Source: Terramyces sp. JEL0728 (lineage: Eukaryota; Chytridiomycota; Chytridiomycetes; Rhizophydiales; Terramycetaceae). Taken from it: a DNA stretch of 53,873 nt. Location: positions 1 to 53,873 of the forward strand of contig JADIIU010000089.1 in assembly GCA_027603945.1 (NCBI GenBank). The letters are read 5' to 3'. The position numbers and the translations under genes were made by a program. Under the pieces are notes generated by a model. That model was given only the letters and a program-made list of their open reading frames with translations, searched no databases and was not told where the DNA came from. Each line of letters starts with the position of its first letter. The first letter of the stretch is position 1. Below are positions 44,919 to 53,873 of the stretch, in pieces.

Positions 44919-47900
44919 ATGAGCTGGAGGCAATTTAACTTTTTCGAAAAAGAACAGTTGGAATTCAGCATAGCCAATACATCAGCTACTTGCAACGGCG
45001 TATTTATTGGTGATTTACAAGGAAACATTCACCAGTGCAACAGATCGCTCAAGCCGATCATGTCCTTCAAAGCATATCCAAATAGAATTACGCACTTGAA
45101 GTATATCAAGAAGAAGGGGATTTTGCTTTCGATTGGCGAGGATGAAGTTAGTGTTCCAAATTTAAAAGTATGGCATATCGATAAAGACAAGGTAAATAGT
45201 TGCTCATGTCAGGTTGTAGTAATTTAATACCAGACCCAAGCTCCAGGATTAACACGATCGACCCGCATTACCCACGGCAGCAAGATATTTCCAGTATTTA
45301 ATGTTTCAATTTAGGTTACGGCATTTGCAGTGCTGGACAACTTGACGCAAGTTGCTATTGGACTGGAAAACGGTGTAGTAATCTTGATCAGGGTATCTAG
45401 TTTATAATTAAAGGGCGACGTTTCAAGGGACAGAGTAACTAAATCTCGTATTGTCCATGAAGGAACTGAAATTATTGCTGGTTTAGGGTTTCGAGAAGAT
45501 GAAAACGGAGTGTTTTTATATATTGCAACAATGGCTCGAGTATTAATATGCCCTACAACTGTATCAAAGGAGCCGGTAGTCGCTATTTAATAGAGATTCT
45601 GTTGGATGTAATTGCTTCGGAAGCTGGGAATACTGCTCTTACTCCCCAAGAGCGAAATCAAGATATGCTTATTGCAAACCAAGAAGCTGTGTACTTTTAT
45701 GGCCCAGAAGGAAAAGGGCCGTGCTTTATAATTGGAGGCAAATATACCTAACATTTAGGAGAAAAAACGCTGCTTTCATGGTACAGGGGTTACTTGATGA
45801 CCGTTTCAAAGGAAATTACCAACGTTGATGTTCGCAGTAGCGAAGTTGCCGCAAAACCACCTTCTGAGGAAGCAAATAGTGGAACCGTATTAACGATTTA
45901 CGACTTGAAAGGAAAGTATATTGCCTTCAAAGATGACTTTGGAAGGCGCATCTTTGACTCTAGGGCAGCAAAGGCGATAGGTGAAATAATCAAACACGTT
46001 ATTCCTGATTCAAACGAAATTTTTGTAATTACGGAACAAAACAATGTAACCGTATACTAAGTAATAGGCATTTAGACTAAGAGACATTGATTTGGCGACC
46101 AAATTAGACACTCTTTACACAAAACACCTGTACAACGTGGCAATGAACGTTGTTCTTCAACCTCCGTCCGATATTCAAAATGTATCAAAGTTTAAGAATT
46201 CTGAGGATCTAATTGAAAGCGCGCTGCAAAAGTCTGAAGATGCAGCCGCAACAATCATGGATATATGCAAGAGATACGGCGATAATTTGTATGCAAAAGG
46301 AGAGTTTGACTCTGCAATGAAACAATACATGCGAACTATCGGGCATTTGCAGCCATCCTATGTCATTCGAAAGTTTTTAGATGCCCAGCGATTGCACAAC
46401 CTTACCGCCTATTTACAAGCTCTGCATGACCGTGAGCTCGCAAACTCCAATCACACGACATTGCTATTAAATTGCTACACGAAATTACACGATATAGCTA
46501 AAATTGATGGATTTATAGATACTTCTATGACTTTTGATGTAGAAACCGCCATTACCGTTTGTAGACAGGCATCCTTTTTCCAACAAGCGCTCCGAATAGC
46601 AAGTAAATTTCAGCAGCACGATTGGTTTATCAAAATCCAGATCGAAGATTTAGAATTATATGATGAATCAATCGAATATATCACCGTTTTACCGGAATCA
46701 CTTTTCAGCTCAACTCTGATCAAATACGGACATTTGCTAGTTACAAAAAGACCAGAAAAGATGACTTTAATGCTTGTGGAAACCCTTAATAGAGACGATT
46801 GCCTAAACTTTAAGGATGTGATTCCATTTTATGCTACAAATATGGATTGGTGCGCCGTTTACCTGGAAGGGGCTCTGAAAACCAATTTTGAAATCCAAAT
46901 AGAGTTGAAAAAAGAAACAAAAGAGTTTAGTGGAGACGAGCATGAAGATATAGGAATAATCTGTGATACCTTACTTGACGTGTACTTGACTTTGCGGCAG
47001 AATAATCGCAATCTTCCAAACATAAAGGAAAAGAAGGCAAACTGGGACGAAAAGATTACCAGCTTTTTGGAAAACGTAAATGTGATTTTAAAATGACTTT
47101 AGGGCCTGTATGACTTGGAGAATGCACTTGTTTTATGCAAGCAATTCCAGTTCCACAAAGGAGTATTGGTTCTTTATGAAAAACTTGCACTGTACGTTGA
47201 TTTAATCTAGTTATTCTGACTGTCTGAGCTACTTTATCCAAAATAATGATTTTGAAGGAGTATTGTCCATCGCAAAAAGATATGGGTGTGTTGTAATTAA
47301 ATTAGTGGCCGGGACCCTTCCTTATGGATTAAAACCTTTGCTTTTTGTGTAGAAATGTGTTCCGAACAAGAAAATGTTGATGGTCCTAGTGATAAGCTCA
47401 TCCAAGTTTTAGAGGAAATAGATCAACGGAAACTATTAACTAGAGTCGAGGTTGTCCAACTGATCACTAAATCCCCGGGTATTACTCTTGGCATGCTACG
47501 TCCGTATCTGCTAAAGTTGTTTAACAAAGACGCCGAACAGATTGAAAAGGTATCTTATCACTAATCTCGACGCAAACCCTTATTGCAGGATATACAGCCG
47601 ACACCGAAAAAATTCAATCGGATATCAAGGAAATTCAAAACAGCCCAATAACATTTCAGGGCACAAAATGTGAGCTATGTAGACAACAGTTGGAGATGCC
47701 TACAATCCATTTCCTCTGTAAACACGCTTTTCATGGAAAGTAACTGGTATTAATGTAGATGTTTGGGAGATATGGCCCACGAGTGCCCCAGGTAATTCCC
47801 CTTAATTTAGATGTGGCCCAGAACACCACCTTATTGAAGATATGGTAAAAACACAGAAACTGAATGCTCAGAAACATGATGTATTTAAACAAAAGGTATT

Positions 47901-47979
47901 TGGCGTCTAATAGTAGCTCAAGGACAGCAACGAGCCTTACCTCGCCGTTATCGATCACGTATCAAAGAATGTGTTTTAA
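44919..47979 (+). CDS. VPS11: Vps11/Pep5, core subunit of HOPS/CORVET tethering complexes
   Basis: Fourteen exons: 44919-45212, 45234-45293, 45315-45392, 45414-45575, 45596-45737, 45759-46045, 46068-47081, 47103-47191, 47211-47285, 47306-47549, 47570-47739, 47759-47791, 47811-47895 and 47917-47979. Thirteen introns of 19-22 nt; 931 aa. The N-terminal beta-propeller has LKVWHIDKDK and GPCFIIGG. The clathrin-repeat region has TKHLYNVAMNV and DVETAITVCRQASFFQQALR. The C-terminal RING is built across three exons: TKCELC, HFLCKHAFHGKCL, HECPRCGPEHH. Vps11 links the class C core on endosomes and vacuoles and its RING binds Vps18. One intron uses a GC donor (45738) and one ends in CG (47550). Confidence 0.95.
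45738..45758 (+). other. GC-AG intron in VPS11
   Basis: The donor reads G|GCAAATATA, the branch-like box CTAAC, and the acceptor TTTAG; 21 nt. Removing it joins FIIGG to EKTLLSWYRGYLM, the expected HOPS propeller sequence. No GT donor fits the frame. Confidence 0.85.
47550..47569 (+). other. GT-CG intron (non-AG 3' splice site) in VPS11
   Basis: The sequence is gtatcttatcactaatctcg, 20 nt, with a normal donor and CTAAT box but a CG end where other introns have AG. The spliced product, EQIEK followed by TQTLIAGYTADTEKI, aligns without a gap to metazoan Vps11 before the RING as I remember it, including the Tyr and the FQxTKC start of the RING. The next real AG, 39 nt from the donor, gives a wrong frame that stops. 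Confidence 0.85.
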
Positions 47980-47989
47980 TCGTATTTTA

Positions 47990-48613
47990 TTAACTTTCCA
48001 AAATTAATTTTCTGTATTCCTTGCTGTGTTTTGAGTATATTCCCTGTATTTCAAAGGACTTTGTCAGCAACGTCTTTTGCTTTGACTTTACATAATTTCG
48101 ATCGGTCGACACTTTAAATGGTAAGGTATATAGATCATTATTGAGTACGGTAAACCTACTTTAATTTCAATTTACGTTTCCAAATCTATTACTCTTATTT
48201 GGAACATATATTCTCCAGATAACCGAATTGAGAGATTATTAAATGCAAAGAACAACTTTACTCGGCCATCAACAGGATCAGTTAGCAACATCCCCTTTAT
48301 CAGCCTTTCCCCGATTAAGTTTTCATACAAGTGGTAAGAGTAATTTACATCCAGGAATTTGAAATTCTGTCTGGTTTCTTTCCGAGAGTTTAATAGTGTT
48401 ACAAAACATCCGACGTTTAGTTTTTGCATCTAAATTAGGTACAGATATACTTCCTCCTTGCTTATTTCCTTATTAAATTTGGCTTCCAATACCAGCATTG
48501 GGTCTCTAATTTTAGTAATAGCTGTACATAAAACTATCTATTAGGGGCTTGTCAATTCCATCTGATGCTCGTGCTTTGGTAGGTTCTTGTCGTATTAATA
48601 TTTCAAATTCCAT
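47990..48613 (-). CDS. Velvet-domain protein A
   Basis: Four exons, 48613-48528, 48505-48451, 48429-48176 and 48155-47990, with introns of 22, 21 and 20 nt; 186 aa, almost all velvet domain. It starts MEFEILIRQEPTKARASDG, the family's IRQ-P-AR opening. Later it has LLTDPVDGRVKLFFAFNNLS, then GEYMFQIRVIDLET and KSFEIQGIYSKHS. Velvet factors (VeA, VelB, VosA, Ryp) are fungal DNA-binding dimers with an NF-kB-like fold that control development and secondary metabolism. This copy lacks long extensions. It ends 10 bp from the convergent VPS11 gene and is the most diverged intact copy. Confidence 0.82.
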
Positions 48614-49380
48614 TTCTCCACGAATTTTGTTCTTTTTTGGAGAGGTGAGAAAAAAACGAAAGAACCAGCTATCGAGTTTGGCGACACAATGATATATAAC
48701 TGGAAAAGGGGGGATCCAGGGCTAGAATCTTGGAAACGATTCCAAATACAGGGTAATAGTGTTGGAGCGACGCTTGAAATTCAAAAAAGTACTTTTTTTT
48801 AATTATTCCCATTATCAAAATGATTAACCTCTCCTTTGCTTGATATTTATTGGCATATTCAGCAGGAGCCATTACCCTTGGTTCGATTATTTTCCCATGC
48901 TTGTGTTGTAACCAAATTTCAATTTTTGTTCGCGTGAAAATTACAGAAAAAGATATCAACCAACACAGCAAATATGAATTATTTCCGTATGTGACTTGCT
49001 ATAATCAAAGGGTTTGGATAGTATGATCAAAGAGCACCAGATTTAATATTCGCAGCCAATTCTATGTTTGATCTCATAAATTAGTAATTCTACCTTTGAC
49101 TTGGTTTCTGACTGTTACTAATTTGAGATTAAAATTTAAGTTGATCCCATTTAGGGAGGTTGTTTGATCCAATTACCATCTTTTTTCACAATTTTTAACC
49201 ACGGAATCTGAATGTCATTTTTGGAGATTAGTTTAGGGCAACTTTTCGTAGCTGGGATTTGTGATTTATAGATATTGATACGGTACCTGACATGTGCCTG
49301 GAGTATTAGCTGAAATTTCCAATATTGCTTTGCAGAAATGTTTGCTGCAAAACAAAAAGTTTTCCACCTAAAGTTGAAAC
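48614..49380. other. AT-rich spacer with possible velvet debris
   Basis: No intact gene is visible. Minus-strand open stretches encode GGKLFVLQQ-like and YANKYQAKERL-like fragments that weakly recall the middle and tail of the neighbouring velvet genes (GKQKLFVAF and SNKYKREVL). They are broken by stops. The open frame at 48669-48971 may be part of this debris rather than a gene. Confidence 0.3.
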
Positions 49381-49615
49381 TTAATTCTTATGGCCCAGGT
49401 TTCTGAAGAGCAAGCTATGGAAGAGTTGATTTACACTATCTCTGGTATATTTTACTTTTGCTGGGTATCTTGATTCCATGAGGAATTCATTTCGATCTGT
49501 TTTTTCGGAATTACAATCTAATTGGAGGATTAGCAAACTGTACGATAGCGAGTAGTTAAATTCCAACTGATCTTGGGTCACTTGCACTTCCAAGACAGAT
49601 ATTCGAGGAACACAG
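49381..49615 (-). pseudogene. Diverged velvet fragment
   Basis: An open stretch of about 78 codons reads PRISVLEVQVTQDQLE and later ILQLDCNSEKTDRNEFLM. It resembles the second and third exons of velvet B (HPMLILEIKF, then LENYNILCHLSLVY, then DDHSNRNFVIF). No start codon or IRQ-P opening precedes it, and the region after its stop has only scraps of the remaining domain. It lies between intact copies A and B in the same direction. A diverged but living exon is also possible. Confidence 0.35.
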
Positions 49616-49666
49616 TAAATTTTTCGTAGTTAATGCATTTATTTATTATTGACTAATTAATGTTTA

Positions 49667-50304
49667 CTATGGAGAAGCTGGAGGGCTCTTGAAAGTCAGA
49701 TTTAGTACTTCTCGCTTGTATTTGTTACTGTTCTTGTCTACTATACCCTGTATTTCAAAAGATTTTTGCAGCTGGGTAACATCCTTTGGTTTTCTAAAAT
49801 CTCGCTTCGAATAGATCTGGAATTCGCTAGTTGTAATCTCTGTAACGGATAACCTTGCTATTAGACAGGGATCGCTTACTGGTCCATATCGAAAACCTTG
49901 CACACCAGACTATAGTGTCCTGGATATACTATTCCTACATCGGCAAATGCAACAAATAACTTTTGCTTCCCATCAACTGGGTCTGTCAATACTTTGGGTG
50001 ATATGCAAAGTTCTCCCAACAAATTAATATCCGTTCGCTTGGGAAAGATTACAAAATTCCTATTAGAATGATCATCGGGATATACAAGACTAAGGTGACA
50101 CAGTATGTTATAATTCTCCAGCTACCTTTATAATCGAAAGTACCTCTTTGGGAGTTTTCAGGTTTTCAAATTTTATCTCCAAAATTAGCATTGGATGGCT
50201 TGGTTAGTAACAATATTGTACAGCAATGTCGGTATTGGCGGAAATAGGATCCCCCCACAGCTTCTTCCGAACTTTGGTTCTTGTCGAATTACAATTGTGT
50301 GCAT
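49667..50304 (-). CDS. Velvet-domain protein B
   Basis: Four exons, 50304-50222, 50198-50144, 50121-49880 and 49853-49667, with introns of 23, 22 and 26 nt; 188 aa. It starts MHTIVIRQEPKFGRSCGG and continues with PPIPTLLHPMLILEIKF. Core motifs: FPKRTDINLLGELCISPKVL, then TDPVDGKQKLFVAFADVGIV, then PGHYSLVCKVFDMD, then SEFQIYSKRDFRKPKDV and SFEIQGIVDKNSNKY. Exon sizes (83, 55, 242, 187) match copy C (86, 55, 242, 190). The third intron has a nearer TAG at 22 nt that breaks the frame; the CAAG at 26 nt keeps it. Closest relative is copy C. Confidence 0.85.
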
Positions 50305-50357
50305 AAATAATAAAGTTTTTTTTGCTGAAAATACTCTTTAGTTCACTATAGGTCCTG

Positions 50358-51072
50358 ATGAAAGAATTTAGGCCAATAGCAATTCAGGGGAGTGTCGCAA
50401 ATTCTCCAAAGGTAATTAAAACTATACCGTTTGTGAAATGCAGCTATTATATAAAGTTTTCCGGTCATATTCCAACCTCGTATTATGGACCAAGAAGTAT
50501 GGGCTATTATTTCCCACGGTATCCTATTTCGGTATCTGCGAAGCTATCCGGGATATTGTAGCCAGACGAGAGAAATTCAGGTTCCATAACATCTTTTTTG
50601 TAGACCCGGCAAAGACGGATTGAAGATCAATACTGCTCACCACATGTCAAAATATGGAACTGTATGAGTTTATTTTGGTAATATTAGAATTTGCTGCTGG
50701 ATTGTTTTTCTCTATAAATTGAGCGCAGAGCTTCCAGATTTCACATATTGCTCAATAACAAACTTGATGAAAATCTATTGCGATTTGATCAATCCCGACA
50801 AGAATGTTTCTGTCTATTCAGCTGTAATTTGTCAGATATTGGTTTTGAAATGTAAAAAAATTGGAGAAAACTTTGATTTAGTACAACTATTTGGTACTGT
50901 TTAGACCGGGAGCTGGTTATAATTGATAATTCCGATTTACAAAGGTTTGGTGAATCATTGCTATTCCATACTTGTCCTGCATGGTTTATTCTTGAAGGAA
51001 ATGGTTAGTATCCAACCTGACAGTGGCAGAATGGAAGCACAACCAATCTATCGCAAATTCGCTACCATTTTA
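50358..51072 (+). CDS. Unresolved, possibly broken plus-strand gene between two velvet genes
   Basis: Several open stretches look coding but do not join cleanly. The first, from about 50358, includes LLYKVFRSYSNLVLWTKKYG and ends at a stop near 50623 in FFVDPAKTD. The same frame continues after that stop to MELYEFILVILEFAAG, then through a plausible 20-nt intron (50705-50724) to FAELPDFTYCSITNLMKIYC. A third piece reads LVIIDNSDLQRFGESLLFHT and CPAWFILEGN and may end at 51072 after another 20-nt intron (51005-51024). The join near 50890 fits no normal intron. The chain is helical, HEAT-like in style; I do not recognise it. It may be one decaying gene or two genes. Confidence 0.35.
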
Positions 51073-51288
51073 AACACAGTTAAATTTTTTATTTCCCTAG
51101 TTTAACAGTGTGAACCTCAGAGCTAACAGAATTATTAATGAATGCTTGGAACGAGCCGTCTTGAGGCAGGTGCGACCTAATCAATTGCCCTACTAGTTAA
51201 ATCTATTGAATGAACGACTAGATCAATAAGTGCAAGTTTATTTGTAACAGAAATAAATTAATGGACTGATTTACACCTTGTAATACAT

Positions 51289-51922
51289 TCAGCTATCATC
51301 CTGGGATATTAAAATGCTTGGGCAATTAAGGACATCTCGTTTGTATTTGTTGCTGTTCTTGTCCACTATACCCTGTATTTCAAACGACTCTTGCAGCTGC
51401 GTTTTTGTTTTCGGTTTCCTAAAATCTCGCTTCTTAAATATCTGAAATTCATTAGTTGTAACTTCGCTGACAGATGATCTATTTTAGCACATCATGAACT
51501 TGTCCATATCTATGATCTTGCAAACCAGTCGGTAAAATCCTGGATACACTATTCCTACATCGTTGAATACAAAAAACAGTTTTTGCTTTCCGTCTATTGG
51601 ATCAGTTAATAAGGTTGGAGCTATACATAGCTCTCCTATCAAGTTGACGTCGGTTCTTTTTGGAAATTTTGCGAAATTTCTATTAGAGAAATCTTCTGCA
51701 AATACAATACTAATATGGCACAGTAATTTAATTTGTTGAAACTGATTTAACATTTCATTACTTTTTCTTTGGTTTCTTTTTCTTTTAGTGTAATTTGCAA
51801 TATTAACATTGGATGTCTTTATAAATAATCACTTACAATAGAGTGGGGATTAATGGGAATAGTACCCCATCGCAACTTCTCCCTATTAGAGGTTCTTGTC
51901 GAATTGTAATTTCATACGACAT
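51289..51922 (-). CDS. Velvet-domain protein C
   Basis: Four exons, 51922-51837, 51816-51762, 51741-51500 and 51478-51289, with introns of 20, 20 and 21 nt; 190 aa. It starts MSYEITIRQEPLIGRSCDG, then PLIPTLLHPMLILQITLKEK. Core motifs: FPKRTDVNLIGELCIAPTLL, TDPIDGKQKLFFVFNDVGIV, PGFYRLVCKIIDMD, NEFQIFKKRDFRKPKTKTQL and SFEIQGIVDKNSNKYKRD. Intron positions and phases are those of copies A and B. Its tail differs from B after the NKYKRD block, ending SILISQDDS. It is a single-domain velvet factor like the others. Confidence 0.85.
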
Positions 51923-53492
51923 TGAATTTATTTCTGAAAAGTTTTGTTTGGGGTTTCCGAGAATAAGCATAAACTCATTCTCAGTTTATAAAGAGAGTAT
52001 TTGCTGAGACTTGAATTTGGAAGCCTGACCATTTTAATGCACTGGCAATCTTTATTCCAGCCTCACTTTCAATTCGTCAGGTTGTAATAGTATCAACCAT
52101 GTGAATAGATTATTTGATTTGTGGAGATGGCAATTGATTTGACTTTTTCAAACTACTGTGATTGCATTTGGAGTATCAAATTCAATATAATTTGCTGACA
52201 ATTACTGAACTTTTATTCGAAACTTGCTTTAAAAATTAGAATGCCATTTCTCAAGCTATTGGCTACGAAATACAATTTGACTTTGTCCAGAAAGAAGAGA
52301 CTCGTATTATGGCTAATAGCCTAGTGCATTTATTGAATTTTAAATCATCAGTAGTAAATCACTATTTTTGACTTGGACCCAATGTACCACAAAGGCTTTT
52401 CTAATGGGTATGCAATTTGGGTTTTCTTATTTTGCTTTTTGAATAAATACAATATTCTTCTGTCCTTGTGTTTGTGACGGATAAACGATTGCTAAGTTTG
52501 TGTTAATTATACATGTCTGCAAGTTGATTAGTAACGCAAAATAGTCGGGATAGAGTGTCGAGCTACTGTTACATGGAATATTTTGATTTCCATTATTAGG
52601 TCACCACACCTCCACAGCTTCTACGAAAGAAAGTTATCGTCGAATGAGTTATGGGAAAGTCTTGAAAAAATTGGAAATTTGTTTTTGATTTTTTGTGGTC
52701 CACTTCATAAAACTTAATTGGTAGATTGCTATATAATATTGCAATAAGGTTATAAGGATTTGCATTCAACCCTATGGGCTTCAGGAATGTATTGGAATAC
52801 TAAATGCATCCACGAGGATCAACCAATTCAACTGGTACTGGAATCCAAACAATCACGAAATATTAGACTGAATGCGCAATTTCATACAGCTCAGTACGAA
52901 TAATACTTGAAAATTAGCTTTTGGAGACACTGCAGCATCTTGAAATTACTTGGTAACTTTTACTTTTTGTCAACCCAGTAATTGTGTGAATTGTCTTTAT
53001 CCTAGATACTATACAATTCCATTTCCTATCGAAAAATTAATTTCTATTATCTGGCTGAATAATAATCATTTGCAATATTAGATTATTCACAATTGTTAAA
53101 TTACTACTCGGAGAATATTTCCAAATCATAGAGATATCATTACCAAGTTATAAATTTATACCCAACTTTATTCGATAATCCCTATGACCAATATGCAAAT
53201 GATAAAATAAAATATTGTTTTACAGTATTTCCCCCCAGTGAAAGAATATTCTGAATTGTCCAATTTGTAGTGGAAGAATTACAGTGCTAAAACACAATAG
53301 TAGTTGGGGTTCGTTAGTTCAATAATCCATTGTACCCATAATACTTTTTGAAAAATCGAAAATGTTGCAACCGAGCAGTATACTTTCAGCAAGGATGCTG
53401 CAATTTAATATCATACAAGTAGGTACAAATACTAGTGCATTGCAAATTAGATAGTACCCTTTGATCTTGTATTGTAGATAAAGTTGCTCGAT
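51923..53492. other. Long AT-rich region, mostly without genes
   Basis: Apart from the velvet relic at 52401-52650 I see no convincing coding sequence, tRNA or transposon in these 1.57 kb. Open frames are short on both strands. The contrast with the first 48 kb, where genes lie 10-100 bp apart, is strong and suggests a decaying or subtelomere-like zone. Confidence 0.45.
52401..52650 (-). pseudogene. Velvet relic with large internal deletion
   Basis: Two pieces of a velvet gene are visible. Near 52610-52650 the minus strand encodes RRSCGGV after a broken ATTCGACGATAA, matching the IRQEPxxGRSCGG opening of copy B. At 52401-52490 it encodes LSVTNTRTEEYCIYSKSKIR and KPK, matching LSVTEITTSEFQIYSKRDFR and KPK of copy B, then a stop. 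Only about 250 bp separate parts that span about 500 bp in intact copies, and stops interrupt the frame. Confidence 0.6.
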
Positions 53493-53873
53493 TCAACCTA
53501 CTTTGAATAGCTCGCAGTAATGTACGTGTCTGTTAAATTCTGCCTCCAACAAATCTTTCAGTACCAATAATTCCTTATACCTGGTATTCTCTGTTTCAAG
53601 TTCAATATTATCCTTTTCATTTGCTGTTCAGATATTTTATATTCGATCATACCAGTTGAGTAATAAAATGCAGTTGCCGAACAATTTGAGTATCTGCGTT
53701 TCACAATAGAATAAATAATTCAATAATTGATTGCAAATTTTATCTGCGACCTCGGTTGATGTAGTATCCATATAATGAGTTGAACATCCAATTACGCTGA
53801 CTTCATTGATATTAAATACTGTCCATAAACCATTTGATACTTTTATATCGAGTGCTGTCCATAAACCATTTGA
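53493..53873 (-). CDS. Partial gene at the right edge with coiled coil and a 12-residue repeat
   Basis: Reading the minus strand from the window edge, a frame stays open from 53873 to a stop at 53637-53639 (78 codons). It begins with two copies of a 12-residue unit, SNGLWTALDIKV and SNGLWTVFNINE, then VSVIGCSTHYMDTTSTEVAD. A second open frame, 53624-53493, encodes a charged helical stretch ANEKDNIELETENTRYKELL. The two could be exons of one gene, but I found no clean join. No family is recognised, and the 5' part lies outside the window. Confidence 0.35.
53819..53873. repeat. 36-bp direct repeat, two copies, truncated by the window edge
   Basis: The 19-bp block ctgtccataaaccatttga starts at 53819 and again at 53855, a period of 36 bp. 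The second copy ends with the window, so the array may continue. On the minus strand the period encodes a 12-residue unit in an open frame, which suggests a coding repeat. Confidence 0.7.

Noticed and set aside
46052..46067. A 16-nt intron in VPS11
   Set aside because: The 22-nt alternative starting at 46046 keeps the same frame, has a normal size and fits the protein family better.
47550..47588. A 39-nt GT-AG intron in VPS11 in place of the 20-nt GT-CG one
   Set aside because: It leads to a wrong frame with an early stop and loses the segment before the RING that aligns with the family.
50888..50904. An 11-nt intron (gtactgtttag) that would restore frame
   Set aside because: It is too short to hold donor, branch and acceptor; no other case in the window is below 19 nt, so I left the gene unresolved.
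53819..53873. CRISPR-like direct repeat
   Set aside because: Only two copies, the spacing sequence belongs to the repeat unit, and the surroundings are eukaryotic.

Overview
This window reads as a very compact nuclear segment of a fungus, most likely an early-diverging, zoosporic-type lineage. The reasons are: three velvet-domain genes (a fungal regulator family), a Sen1/senataxin helicase, Ire1, Laa1/HEATR5, Vps11, Mtr3, Dap1, a LAMMER kinase, Taspase1 (absent from many yeasts), and a large gamma-tubulin-complex protein of the GCP5/6 type. Stop codons are standard. I cannot name the species.

The dominant feature is the introns. By joining reading frames and comparing with the protein families I could place 88 introns; 83 of them are 19-22 nt long and 20 nt is the commonest size. 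They have a GTA-like donor and a branch-like CTAAC/TTAAT/CTAAT box that runs almost directly into the 3' end. With these removed, each spliced gene closes exactly in frame. Two introns end in CG or TG instead of AG, one has a GC donor, one is 40 nt, and two 21-nt introns have no stop and keep frame, so ordinary ORF calling reads straight through them.

Layout. 1-511: end of a type II tRNA and the leader of an ABCG transporter with upstream ORFs. 512-5117: ABCG transporter, tRNA-Met(CAT), LtrA-like membrane protein. 5394-8764: FBXO3-like F-box/ApaG protein and acylaminoacyl-peptidase. 8785-14025 (-): Sen1/senataxin. 14272-20673: four coiled-coil/penta-EF-hand paralogues, with an unknown 7-TM protein among them. 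21093-25000: LAMMER kinase, Taspase1, and two unrecognised genes. 25074-31786: insulysin/Ste23, Ire1, Dap1. 31965-41935: Laa1/HEATR5 and a GCP5/6-like protein. 42417-47979: an SP-repeat protein, Mtr3 and Vps11. 47990-51922: an array of three intact velvet genes with relics. 51923-53873: mostly non-coding, AT-rich, with a velvet relic and a partial gene carrying a 36-bp in-frame repeat at the right edge.

Most genes are unrelated housekeeping units (vesicle tethering, ER stress, RNA processing and decay, splicing-related kinase, spindle/centrosome) packed 10-100 bp apart. Convergent genes end 10-86 bp apart or overlap at their stops. The two locally expanded families (penta-EF-hand and velvet) are the parts that look lineage-specific.
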